Assembly (NCBI GenBank): GCA_964034945.1
Contig: OZ035961.1
Coordinates: 70,171,931-70,235,930, forward strand
DNA length: 64,000 bases
Direction: 5' to 3'
DNA from: Chrysopilus asiliformis
Taxonomy: Eukaryota; Arthropoda; Insecta; Diptera; Rhagionidae
Of this stretch, positions 1 to 9,650 are shown in pieces (position 1 is the stretch's first letter; every line of letters starts with the position of its first letter). The notes below the pieces were generated by a model. The model made no database searches and was not told the origin of the DNA. It saw only the letters and a program-made list of their open reading frames with translations. The translations under genes and the position numbers were made by a program.

Positions 1-607
1 AAATCGCAATTTCGTTTTTCTCGATTTACTCCCAAACTACGCGTTTTTTAGTGGCCTTAAGTATGACAAAACTTGGAGAAAATAAAATTTCCCACACTTT
101 TGTCTTTAGCTATAACTCGATATCTCCACCTGTTATCGAGATAAACCGTTATTTCCAAAAAAAAAACAGTTTTTTGCGATTATCTCGAAAATTAACGGGT
201 TTTTGCTGACTGAATGTATGAAGTGAATTAATGTGAATGGATTTCTGCACAATTTTGTCTTTTACCGTTATCCGTTATCTTTTACCGTTATTGAGATATT
301 TAGATTAAAATATAAAAAAATATATTTTTGCAAATTACTTGCAAACTAACGGTTTTTCGACAAATCAGTTAAAAGAATAATTAAAGATGTTAACATTTTC
401 TACATTTTTGCCATTTACCGTAAATTGATATCTTTTACAGTTCTCAAGTTATCTCAAATTTTGTACGTTTTTGATATTTTTGGATGAACCAACAATTTAT
501 TGGGAGGTTGTATTGGGTTGACAATACGACAGGGCTATAACTAAATTGTACAGGGTCGTAGACTTTGTAGAAGAATGTTTTGTGTTGACCACAACTGATA
601 TTTTTTT
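1..607 (+). repeat. Repeat family A, copy 1 (cut by window edge)
   Basis: Interspersed non-coding repeat matching the copies at 20688-21817, 42389-43291 and, inverted, 22186-22988 and 51077-51896. This copy starts inside the unit, at the part rich in TTTCTCGA and CGTTAT phrases, and ends near the shared GTAGAAGAAAGT and TGTTGACCACAACTGATAT block. No believable protein is encoded; ORFs in it are chance. Fuller copies have near-inverted ends (ACTTTCTTCTAC and GTAGAAGAAAGT) and a CTGT-type microsatellite near the left end, so a non-autonomous DNA transposon or Helentron-like element is the best guess. Confidence 0.8.
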
Positions 608-1208
608 ACATTATTACCCGGAAAATAATAATAAACAGGTAACATATTTTGTTAAAAAGTGATGTGAATGTAGCATGAAGTGATTTTTGAGAAAAATTCG
701 ACCAAATATTCTTAGTGAAAACTTTCCGAGGAAAATAACCTCATAATGCTAGTGGTCTAAAGAATACTGTTTTTTATGTTTTAGGCAATTAAGAAGCCCG
801 TTTGCGCGTATTATTCTTAAAAAATTAAGTTGTGGTTCGCCTACAGAAATTCTTCGACTTAAATTTTTTAAGTTGTACATAAGTTGCTAAGTTTTGTTGG
901 TGCAAACGGCACTAAGAGAAAAATTTTAACAAAACATCTAGGGAATTTAGGACGAAACGTTGCAAACATCACATCATAGACTTCGAGGGAAAACAGACAT
1001 TTGGTACATTTAGTTTTGTGGTAATTGAAACAGATAAGATCCTCTTTTGTTTTAGGTGGAGGCTGAAGACCTGCAACTGGAGTCTCGCACGGGATATTAA
1101 GGAAGTAACTGGAAGATATCAAACAATTTTTAAGAATTAGATAATTAATGTCCGGGTTGTGAGAAATAAAGAAAAGTTCGGTAAATTGTCCAAAATTCAC
1201 TCGTAATA
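608..1208. other. Intergenic stretch upstream of the THAP remnant
   Basis: No gene is recognised. Positions 796-910 match 12776-12901 (repeat C, about 120 bp). The rest may be the 5' flank of the THAP-domain sequence starting at 1209. Confidence 0.5.
796..910 (+). repeat. Repeat C, copy 1
   Basis: About 115 bp beginning GCCCGTTTGCGCGTA and ending near TTGGTGCAAACG. The second copy at 12776-12901 replaces a segment of a repeat B unit, which shows that it is a separate mobile or recombined block. Confidence 0.6.
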
Positions 1209-1421
1209 ATGCCGCACCGGTGTTGTGTTCCCAATTGCAAGTCAAATTATGACAGTGACATTGCAAGCAGAGCCAAAATTCCAGCATTCCTCTTTCCTAA
1301 GGACGAAGGGTTAAAGTCATTGTTGCTTAAATTTATTCCACATTCTAATTGGAATCCAACAAAACATTCAGTTGTTTGCGCGAACCATTTCCGTGAAAGT
1401 GATATAATTCGTGTTGTAATG

Positions 1422-1655
1422 CAGTGCTCCGCAACCAGTGTGCCGCGGCACACTGGTGTGCCGGGAAATGATATTAGGTGTGCCGCGGTAAACATTTCAA
1501 AAAGCTATTTAATAATTCTTTCAGGATTTTTTTTTAAATTTTTTCATTATAAATATTTTATACACAAATTTTTTTATATTTTCTTTTGTGGTGTTCCCCG
1601 GATTTCCAGAAAAAAAATTGGTGTGCCGTATGCAAATAAAGGTTGCGGAGCACTG
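1422..1655. mobile_element. hAT MITE inside the THAP exon
   Basis: A 234-bp element with perfect 15-bp terminal inverted repeats (CAGTGCTCCGCAACC) and exact 8-bp target duplications TTGTAATG at 1414-1421 and 1656-1663. CAGTG ends with an 8-bp duplication are diagnostic of hAT. It has no coding capacity. Confidence 0.95.
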
Positions 1656-1828
1656 TTGTAATGAATAAACCTTCGCATTCGCCGCGGTTGCAAATTGCGG
1701 CTATTCCGTCCATATTTCCAAATTATCCTGCGTATTTATCGCAACCAATACCGTCCACTTCACGTCCGGATCCCAATTTACGGCATGAAAAAATTAACCT
1801 TCGAATCGAGAAATTAAATGATTGTTAT

Positions 1829-2388
1829 ACCCGTATGGTGAAACCAAAGGGTATACTAACTTTGCCTTACCGTTTGTAACGCCAAGATCCCGTCATCGGA
1901 CACAAAAATGAATTACACCAGTGTGTTTAGAATGATGAAAAAAGTTGAAATTTGCATGTCCGTCCGTCTGTCCGTCCGTCCGTCTGTCCGTCCGTCCGTC
2001 TGTCTGTGGCGCGGATTGCGGGCGCACGGATTGAACTACAGACTTGAAATTTTGCACAGGTCCGTTTTTCGTAAAATGCGAGGCTAAGTTCGTTAATGGG
2101 AAAAAACGGACCATTAGGGGGGGTACCCCCCATACGAACGAAAACGTTTTTTGCGAATATCTCAAAAACGCTGCATCTTATCAAAAAAGTCCAAGAACAA
2201 AAGTTATTAAGGATATTATTCTACATTAAAGTTCCATACATCAAAATCCAATTGGAACAAGTTTTAAAAAAATCTTATTGGAAAGTTTGACTTCAAAGTG
2301 GAAGTTTGATACCACTGTTTGCCGTTCACTTAAATCACCATACGGGTTTTCAATAATTGCCAGATTGGCAATTATAGCTTTTGTTATG
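1829..2388 (+). repeat. Repeat family B, copy 1
   Basis: A unit of about 560 bp, starting at TATACCCGTATGGTGAAACC, with a TCCG/TCTG microsatellite near 1960-2010, a GGGGGTACCCCC palindrome near 2117, and an end block with TCACCATACGGG plus a hairpin (ATAATTGCCA, spacer GAT, TGGCAATTAT). Subterminal inverted repeats (CCCGTATGGTGA and TCACCATACGGG), an internal short tandem repeat and a hairpin at one end suggest a non-autonomous Helentron/DINE-1-like element. The class is inferred, not proven. Confidence 0.75.
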
Positions 2389-2576
2389 TTTTTTAGATAG
2401 TAATAGGATAAAAGACTTTTCCAATTTAAGCCAATCGCTAGAGAATAAATTAGATTTAGATAATTGGTTCGTGATTAAAAGACAGGAATCTCTTATACTT
2501 TTTCTAGCTACGGTCACTAGTCACAACTCGGTCACAAGAGCCTCAAATTGTATGGACTTGTGACTTGTGACTTAAG

Positions 2577-2830
2577 TATCACAACGCCAGAATACGGCTG
2601 TTAGACGAATAAATTTCAACTGAATTTTGATGTATCAATTAAAAGATGTATTTTTATCAGAGAAAAATAAATTATGGAAAATTTTTTTTTGATTTAATTT
2701 ACAATTTCATTTATCTTATTCATGAAGAGTACACATGCACTAGAGTCGGCCCTTAGTTCTTGCATTAGTGTAAGTAAGTGCCGCATTGTCATGGCTTGAA
2801 ATACTAACACTAGCGTCGGTTTTGCTAATA
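2577..2830. other. AT-rich spacer
   Basis: No gene or named repeat is recognised between the THAP remnant and the pogo-like element. Confidence 0.5.
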
Positions 2831-3197
2831 CAGTAGAACACGCTTAAATCAAAACTCGTGTAATTGCACGCAAAATTTGTGCCTGGAGGATTTTCAAGCA
2901 TTTTTCATACAAATATACACGGATAAATGAAACACGCTTAATTGCAATACTTGCTTAAATGCAACCAATTTCACATCCGCAAAAGTATAAATTACATGAT
3001 ATTTTAAACGCTTAAATGCACATGTGCAAAAATGAAATGTAATTACAAAAAAAAAATGTGATTATTGTTATTTTATTTTGATAAAATGAATTCTTAATTA
3101 GATTCTTTGTTTTTGTGTAGCCTTGTTGAATTTAAATGTTTATTACAGGAATATTAAAGTTGCATGTTTATCCTTTTCTCGCATAATTGCACATTAA

Positions 3198-5705
3198 CCC
3201 ATTATGTACCGGTACCCGATTCCGTTGAGATAACTTCGTGATTTTTTGGGTGTTGACTCTTGGGTTGCGCCTGATCACTTTTACATAGAATTTTTTTTTG
3301 TGGAGTTTCTGGGGGCTCCAGGGGGCACTGTTGCGAAAACGCAACGTTGGTTAATAAGATGCAAATCATTTTTTAATAACAAAAAAAGTATTTTTTAAAT
3401 AAAGTCATTTATTCTGAACATTTAAAGGACATTTATGTTCCTGGGAGTAAAAATAAAAATACAATGTAACATTTCACAAGTGTTTTGATTTGGTATCAGT
3501 CATGGGATTGATACTTATCGAAACACTTTGGGTGTAATGCTACATTGCATTTTTTGCACTGGAACACTGTCTGTGAGTGACACTGAGCGCACCTTTTGCG
3601 TCCATTTCCAGGAGGTCTCCAGATCACGTGGTTGGGAACATATATACGTGGAAGACGTGGAGGTCTCTCAGCTTCTTCAATATCCGAATTTTCCAGTTCG
3701 TTTTCAGTGGATTTGTCGCTATACAATAACAGTTCCTCCGCAGCTGTAACAAAGTTGGATATGACGGTTACTTCTGAATTGTCTTGCCAACGAGCTACAA
3801 ATAGCTTATTGTTTTCTTCAAAACAACTATCATAAGCGTGCTCCTTGAGGGCTCGACCAGTTGCAAGCATTACCACCTCTTAGACGATTTGCTCTTACTG
3901 TTCCAGTTGCTCGAAACTTCCGCTCATTTTGCAAGCAAAACAGGTAGTATGAAGAAAATAAGTTATCGAAGTATACTGCATGATTTTCTGGATTTACTAC
4001 GCATTCCAATAATTTCAATACGACTGAAGCTCCTAAGCCAATGGTTTTGTCGTATGGAGAAGCATGAAACAAGTAGCCGCTATCAGAACAAAGGCACCAG
4101 TACTTAAACCCAAAGCGTATCGGCTTACCACGGATGAACATTTTACAATTATGTCTGCCAAAGTATGGTACCATTTGCTCATCAATCGCTAAGTAGGTGG
4201 TGAAAATCCCAAACTGCTGGTACTTCCGATTCAGAGCGTCGATCAAAGGACGAAATTTAGCAAACCTATCAGCAGCGTCAATTTCATTGTTGTCCATCAA
4301 GTGGAATATTTTTTTTTATAGTTTGGAACATGTTGCGTGATAATGCTTGCTTGACTATCGGAATGCCTAGAGTAAGTTGAGTTCACCAGTAGTGTTGGAT
4401 GTATGGCACAGTGTGATAGCCAGATGAAACGGTAAATATGCTTCCTTTTTATATTTACTGTCATATTTTGTTTAGCGGCATTTATGTATTCGTATAAGTA
4501 ACCAGCATTTCTATAATTTCATTATCAAAATATTGTAGAAACAACTGCAACGGTGACTTTTCTCCTAGAAACCGAAAATATATTAAAATTTGAATAACGG
4601 AGAAAAAAATTAAACAACAAAACCCACTCATAGATTCAACAATTTTGTTTTGTAGTGGTCTAACAGCTACCTCATCTGGTCGATCAAAATTCAAGGTTAG
4701 CCTTTTCCGTTTTGTCCACCTTGGTTCACCAAAACTCTTTTCGGGAGCTACACTGGGGTTTGAAGGTGGTGCAGTCTTTGATGTAGACGGCCCCGCATGT
4801 GAAACTTCTATTTTGGCATAAGGATCAGATGGCGCAGCGAAATCAGCAACTGTGGAATCGTATTCAACTTCTAGCTCACCACAGACTTCCAAAGTAGCTG
4901 CAGTGTCTACTAAAAGGTCATCGTCATCAATACATTCCTCATCGGTAACTGTATCCACCGTAGCTGGTGGAATATATATTACACTAGTGTTTTGATTCCA
5001 CAAAACTTTATCTGGGGATTGTCTGGGTTTATGACAAGCTAGTTCAACATCTTCTTCCCTGTCGCTGCTGTCATTCAACATTTCTAAGATTTCTTTCTGC
5101 GTCAAAAACTTTTTTGATGCCATTTCCAAAAATCGTTATGTTTTCACATACTAAATTGTTTTTAACATAAAACTAAAAACAATGCACAAAAAACCTTTTT
5201 TAATACTGCGAGCAAGCGCACAAAATCACGAGCAATAAATTACGTGTTTGGCCGATGAAATGTCCAAGTAAACTGAACATCAAAAGTCACGAAAAAGCTG
5301 TCTAGACTTGTCAAAGTGATTTGCATCTAATGGACCAACGTTGCGTTTTCGCAACAGCAATTTTTAATCGCCAAATCAAAGGATATAAAAATATTTTTTG
5401 CATCGAATACTATTTTTTACCAATTATTTCAACCTTTGGCAATATAATTTATACCGTTTCACAAGAATTGGATTACATTTAAATTTACGGCAGCTGTTTA
5501 AACACAACCCTGTTTTGCAGACCTTTTTTTAACTGTAATAACAACTCACAAAAATGCATTCAAACAAATTTTTAAAGCCCAATTCCTAAAGGCAAAGGTC
5601 TGAGCTATCCTCACAATCTTAAAAAAGGTCATTAAAGTTATTATTATTTGCGCTATAAATATTCAAAGTTGCTGTGCGAAAACGCAACGGCTGGTACAAA
5701 ATGGG
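3198..5705 (-). mobile_element. piggyBac element
   Basis: A 2508-bp element with ends CCCATTATGTACC and GGTACAAAATGGG and the diagnostic TTAA duplication at 3194-3197 and 5706-5709. The next inward block, with GTTGCGTTTTCGCAAC phrases near 3332 and 5339, forms a subterminal inverted repeat. It encodes a degenerate transposase on the minus strand and sits inside a pogo-like MITE. Confidence 0.93.
3496..5129 (-). pseudogene. piggyBac transposase, frameshifted
   Basis: Three minus-strand open segments read in order 5129-4482, 4300-3830 and 3876-3496. The first has the acidic N-terminal region of piggyBac proteins and ends in the typical SPLQLFLQYFDNEIIE segment. The second carries the first two catalytic aspartates (AIDEQMVPYF and YFDNLFSS). 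The third carries the last (VARWQDNSEV) and a C-terminal Cys-rich zinc finger (CAQC...CKKC...HPKC). All three aspartates of the DDD triad survive, but the stretch 4300-4482 and the joint near 3850 are out of frame. A trans-active product is therefore unlikely. Frames were judged by eye against family motifs. Confidence 0.9.
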
Positions 5706-5778
5706 TTAATGTGCAAAACACGGATAAATGCACATGAAATTCTGCGAAATTCGATGTGCATTTAAGCGTGTTCTACTG

Positions 5779-6385
5779 TATAAATAGAATGTAAATATCT
5801 ATTTGGAGTGGAGATCTGAAATACTGGAAACTTGATCATATATTTCGTATTTATAGCAATGCGAATGAAAATCAGTGGTGAATATTGATGTTGAGCTTCG
5901 AAAAAATTAACCCATTAATGCCCATGACAAAACCACTAAATATTTTTTTATTGGCAATAAATGGTTTTCATTGTCTCGCAAAAAGAATGTAAGTATCAAC
6001 ATTCTCGGGATTGAATTCGAAAGAATGTTTGACCCAAAAATTCATTATGCATATTTTTAATTCGCGAATGTATTTTTCCGCATCCTGTTTTATTTAAACA
6101 ATCAAAATAAAGTGGATATTAAAATCAAAGAGTAAAAGTATACTCGACAGTGAAAAAGAATAAGTATATTTAATTGCCAGAAAATAGCAAACCATTTAAC
6201 TTATTTTCCCCATTTCGATGAAAATTATGAGACATATAATTTCTATTAAAACCCGTTTTTTGTTTGTCGATGCAACTTATAGTTTGAGTTTTATAAGGGC
6301 TGAAAAAGAAAAATTTGTGTATTTTTAATGGGTTTGAAAAATCGCATAAAATATTTATCCAAGACAAAAGGTATTATTTTACCAT
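5779..6385. other. AT-rich spacer before the Gypsy element
   Basis: No gene is recognised. The last four bases, CCAT at 6382-6385, are the left target duplication of the LTR retrotransposon. Confidence 0.5.
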
Positions 6386-7741
6386 TGTCACGCGTCTGAC
6401 AGGACGGTTTCTGATTGAAAAGAAAAAGAGAGAGTCTGGCAAGGCCAACGAGTAGTTGAGTTTGGATACATAGATAATATATACTAATAGATAGCTGACT
6501 TTCGCATATCGACTGCCACGCTCGGTTTTCCAGTTAATGGAATCGTAACTACTTTGGTTTGTGTATTGGGTAGTTCTAACCTGTGCTAAACTTGGTTTGT
6601 GCCCTTGATACATTTTTCTCGCTAGAAAATCCAATAAAAATTTGAAAAAACAATAAAAAACCAATATCTTTTAATTTTTTTTTATTTTAAATTTCAATAT
6701 ATCTTTAAAAAGATATCACATTTTGTTTTGTTATTTTTAAATAAATATCACATTACTGCAGTAGCAGTGAAGACGAGGGACAAGGCCAATGTGTCGAACC
6801 AAGCGCTAGAGCACCAGAGTCGTCCCAAAAGCAGTTTGCAATCAAACGCAGCTACGATATAGGGAAGGCGATAGTGCCAGCAAAGCCCACCATAAAGCTT
6901 AAGTGGGGCTTGATTTTGCGGCAACTTTGCCTCCGTCTTCATGGAATGCTCGAGTTTCTCGAACGACTGGAAGAGGAATTACAATTTATTGCAGCAAAGT
7001 AAGACTATCCCGAGATCATTGCCTCGACTTCCTCAGATCCCAAATAATCACGTCTCTGGCTGCAAAAGTATGCAGGTGTGGTCCTCACTGACTAAATCTA
7101 AATATTCGCCCTCGGGCTCCCAAGAAACATCGTTAATGTAGTTTGTGTGACCTAGAAATACACCATGAAATTTTCTCAAAAATTGCAAATAAATGGAGAT
7201 ACCTTTCAGCAGTTAAATTGTGTCACTGTGGAAAATTCTTAAGCAGTGATGCGCCCCAACCGCACAGAATGTCACAACTTTGGGCAAAACCGACAGCGAA
7301 GTCTCAGGGACGAAACTGATGGCTCACAACGGGTTTCAAGGTACAACTGCTTCAATTCTACTCACTCAAACGAATCGTTCTCTGATTCTTCCTAAGATAC
7401 CGGTGTTTTTAAGAATACTTGAAAAATTACCGGAATTAATATGTGCCCCAAAATGAAGAAAAAAAAACTAACGTCAAATCATGGTCAAGTCGGAGAAAAC
7501 ATGCCACACGCGCGCCATCATGCTTGAAAAGCGAAAAACACATGCGACATGTGCGCCGTCGTTTTTTGGAATCGGAACTATATAATGAAAAATCGACTTT
7601 TTGTTCTAAGTTGACACACCGTGTTTGGATATAAGATGGCGGACGAAAGGTTGGACGTGTCGTGTAAATAAATGAATTCTTAAACCAACTAAAGCCGTTT
7701 TTCTTTTGAACTTAATTTTATAACGTAGAGTCATCGTGACA
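6386..7741 (+). repeat. 5' LTR, split by an insertion
   Basis: The left half, 6386-6468, and right half, 7632-7741, match the 3' LTR at 12221-12413 over its whole length. The halves are separated by element D at 6469-7623. A TGG that could start a primer-binding site lies about 10 nt after the LTR end; its tRNA partner was not identified. Confidence 0.92.
6469..7623. mobile_element. Element D, copy 1 (hAT-like, 1155 bp) within the LTR
   Basis: It starts CATAGATAAT and ends GACACACCGTG, with an 8-bp duplication TTTGGATA at 6461-6468 and 7624-7631. A second copy in opposite orientation (39579-40720) has the same ends and its own 8-bp duplication, so the borders are certain. Short ORFs inside match no known family. 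The 8-bp duplications suggest hAT, although inverted similarity at the ends is minimal. Confidence 0.85.
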
Positions 7742-7780
7742 ATATTCAGAAGTGGGATTTATAATCCAAGAAAAAAAAAG

Positions 7781-9649
7781 ATGAAACGCGAAGTGGAATT
7801 GTTGAGTGACGAAAAATTAAAAAGCTAATTGGAAAAACGTGGACTTTCGATCGCTGGCGAGCGAAGTGCGTGGGTGTCGCGACTGGTTGAGGCAATCGGA
7901 GAAGACGGGGAAATTGAAAGGGAGGAAAACGGTGACGGATCGACGTTGCGCGATCTCCGTGAAAAGGTGGACCTCCTTACGAAATTGATTACCGATTTGG
8001 TTGTTCAAATGCCGCGGAGCACGCCGGCTCACGATACGGGCAAGAATAATTCGGACATACGTATTCGAGACACGGAAGTCTCAAGACAAACGATAGGGGC
8101 CCCGGGTGCTCCCGAAACCCGCAGAGTGGTCGACTCGTCGGTTCAGTTGAACGATTCTCCGTTTTTGCGAGTAGAGGAACAACATGCAGGTGTGTGTGTG
8201 GAAAAACCGCCAAATTACGACAATGCCGGTGGTGGAAAGAAAGAGACAACTTTAGATGTTGGTGCGAATCCGTTTTTTCCTGAAACGGACACGAAAAACG
8301 TCAAGCGGGCCATGTTCAATAATGTTGATTTTGTTGGAGAAACTTCGCTGTTTCACGGTATTCGAGATATGGCCGAAATGTTGCCGTGGTTTGACCCGCT
8401 GGAACGAAATTCAATGACCATCGACGCGTTTGTAAACCGAATAAATCAATTGAAAAGTGCATATCGGTGGGATGACGAGGCGTTAATACTGGCTGTACAA
8501 ACTCGATTGAGAGGTGTTGCCAAGCGCTGGTGTGACAATTCGAGGGTGATTTATCGGAAATGGTCTGAATTTTCGAGTGATTTGCGAAAAACCTTCCCCT
8601 GTTTTGATAACGAGGCCGATTTTCATATGGAACTAATGAAAACGACGCGAAGCAACACTGAGTCGGTGGAGGAATATTACTATAGGATGGTGGCATTAGC
8701 GAATAAGGGTAATATTTCCGATGCAGCCGTTGTGAAATATATTCGAAACGGTCTGCGTCATTCAACGCTCCAAAACGCGATCGCGGGGATGGACTTGCAA
8801 ACCCTGCCGGAGTTGCATTCAACCATTGTGCGTTTCCTTCGACATTCGAGTAAGATGGACGAAAAGACGAGTCGGTTACCATCTAAAACGCCTAGTACCA
8901 CGAAAGATAAAAATGAAGGCACAGAGACGACTTCATCTGGCATAAAGTGTTACAATTGTTCTGAACGCGGACATTTGTCAAGGAACTGCCCTAAACCACA
9001 ACGTCGTGATCGGTGCGAGGAGTGTAAAAAGACTGGTCATGTTGCGAGAGATTGTCCGAAGACAGACGATCGTCCGGTTTTGTGCATTCAGGACAAAAGA
9101 CACAGTGGAAAAACGGACACGAGTCAAATTTTCAAGGACGTGGAAATCTCCGAAAAACAATATCGCGCCCGTATCGATTCTGGGAGTAGTCGATCGTTGA
9201 TTTCAAAACGGTTAGCTGACGAATTGGGCGAAATCCAAACGTGCGAACCACTTACGCTTTGTGGATTTGCTGGAGGTTTATTTAAATCCGATTCATTCGT
9301 GGAAAAATCGATTACGATGGACGGAATGACTATCGTTGCTAGGCTGCTCATCGTGAATGACGAATGTGTGCCTGGTGATTTGTTGTTGGGGGCGGATGTC
9401 TTGTGTCGCCAGCAGCATCGCGTTGTCATCGAATCCGGAGATTGTCGGTTCGAGACACGAACCTCTCCTCAGTTGGCCGCGAGTGTTGCCGCGGGAGACT
9501 CAGAAGTGAAGTTAGAGGAACTTCTTCGAACATACAGTGACTGTTTCGCGAGGGACTTAAAGAGTCTGGGAAAGTGTCGCATCCACAGAGAAACCAGTCG
9601 AAAAGAAACCATATCGTATTCCGTTCGCAAAGCGAGAAACTGTTCGTAA
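7781..9649 (+). pseudogene. gag: Gypsy gag-protease ORF with early in-frame stop
   Basis: An ATG at 7781 opens the frame, but TAA occurs at 7826-7828; after it the frame stays open to 9649 (about 606 codons). Across the stop, the N-terminus has a SAP-like character (LSDEKLK, then LEKRGLSIAGERSAWVSRL). Counting from 7829, the capsid-like region is around residues 150-350. Two CCHC zinc knuckles follow near 374 (CYNCSERGHLSRNCP) and 396 (CEECKKTGHVARDCP). A retropepsin motif ARIDSGSSRSLIS lies near 449, with DSG in place of the more usual DTG. Gag packages RNA and protease matures the polyprotein. The frame overlaps the open pol frame (open from 9561), which is in the +1 register. Confidence 0.9.
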
Positions 9650-9650
9650 G

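Larger units (their letters stand above)
1209..2576 (+). pseudogene. THAP-domain protein, broken by two insertions
   Basis: From the ATG at 1209 the frame encodes an N-terminal THAP zinc finger: the CCVPNC pair near residues 5-10 and a downstream VCANHF (C-x2-H), the C2CH pattern of the family, which binds DNA in THAP proteins and P-element transposases. The frame is broken at 1422-1655 by a hAT MITE. Taking out the MITE plus one 8-bp duplication (242 bp) brings the THAP frame into phase with the open frame at 1661-1828, so the two are one ancestral exon. That frame is cut again at about 1829 by a repeat B copy. Beyond the repeat, 2389-2563 holds a further possible coding remnant. It may be a dead THAP gene or a P-like transposase fragment; the catalytic region is not seen. 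Confidence 0.7.
2831..5778. mobile_element. pogo/Tigger-like element carrying a nested piggyBac
   Basis: Terminal inverted repeats starting CAGTAGAACACGCTTAAAT at 2831 and ending in its complement at 5778, flanked by TA on both sides (2829-2830 and 5779-5780). CAGTA ends with TA duplications fit the pogo branch of Tc1/mariner. Without the inserted piggyBac the element is about 430 bp and non-coding, so it is a MITE. Confidence 0.8.

Noticed and set aside
1893..2229. ORFs rich in RTDGRTDG on both strands of repeat B
   Set aside because: Translations of the CCGT/CTGT microsatellite.
6748..7141. ORFs inside element D
   Set aside because: Present in both D copies but short, overlapping on both strands and without family motifs.
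7829..8249. Antisense ORFs over the Gypsy gag and pol
   Set aside because: Shadows of the strongly coding plus strand; no motifs.
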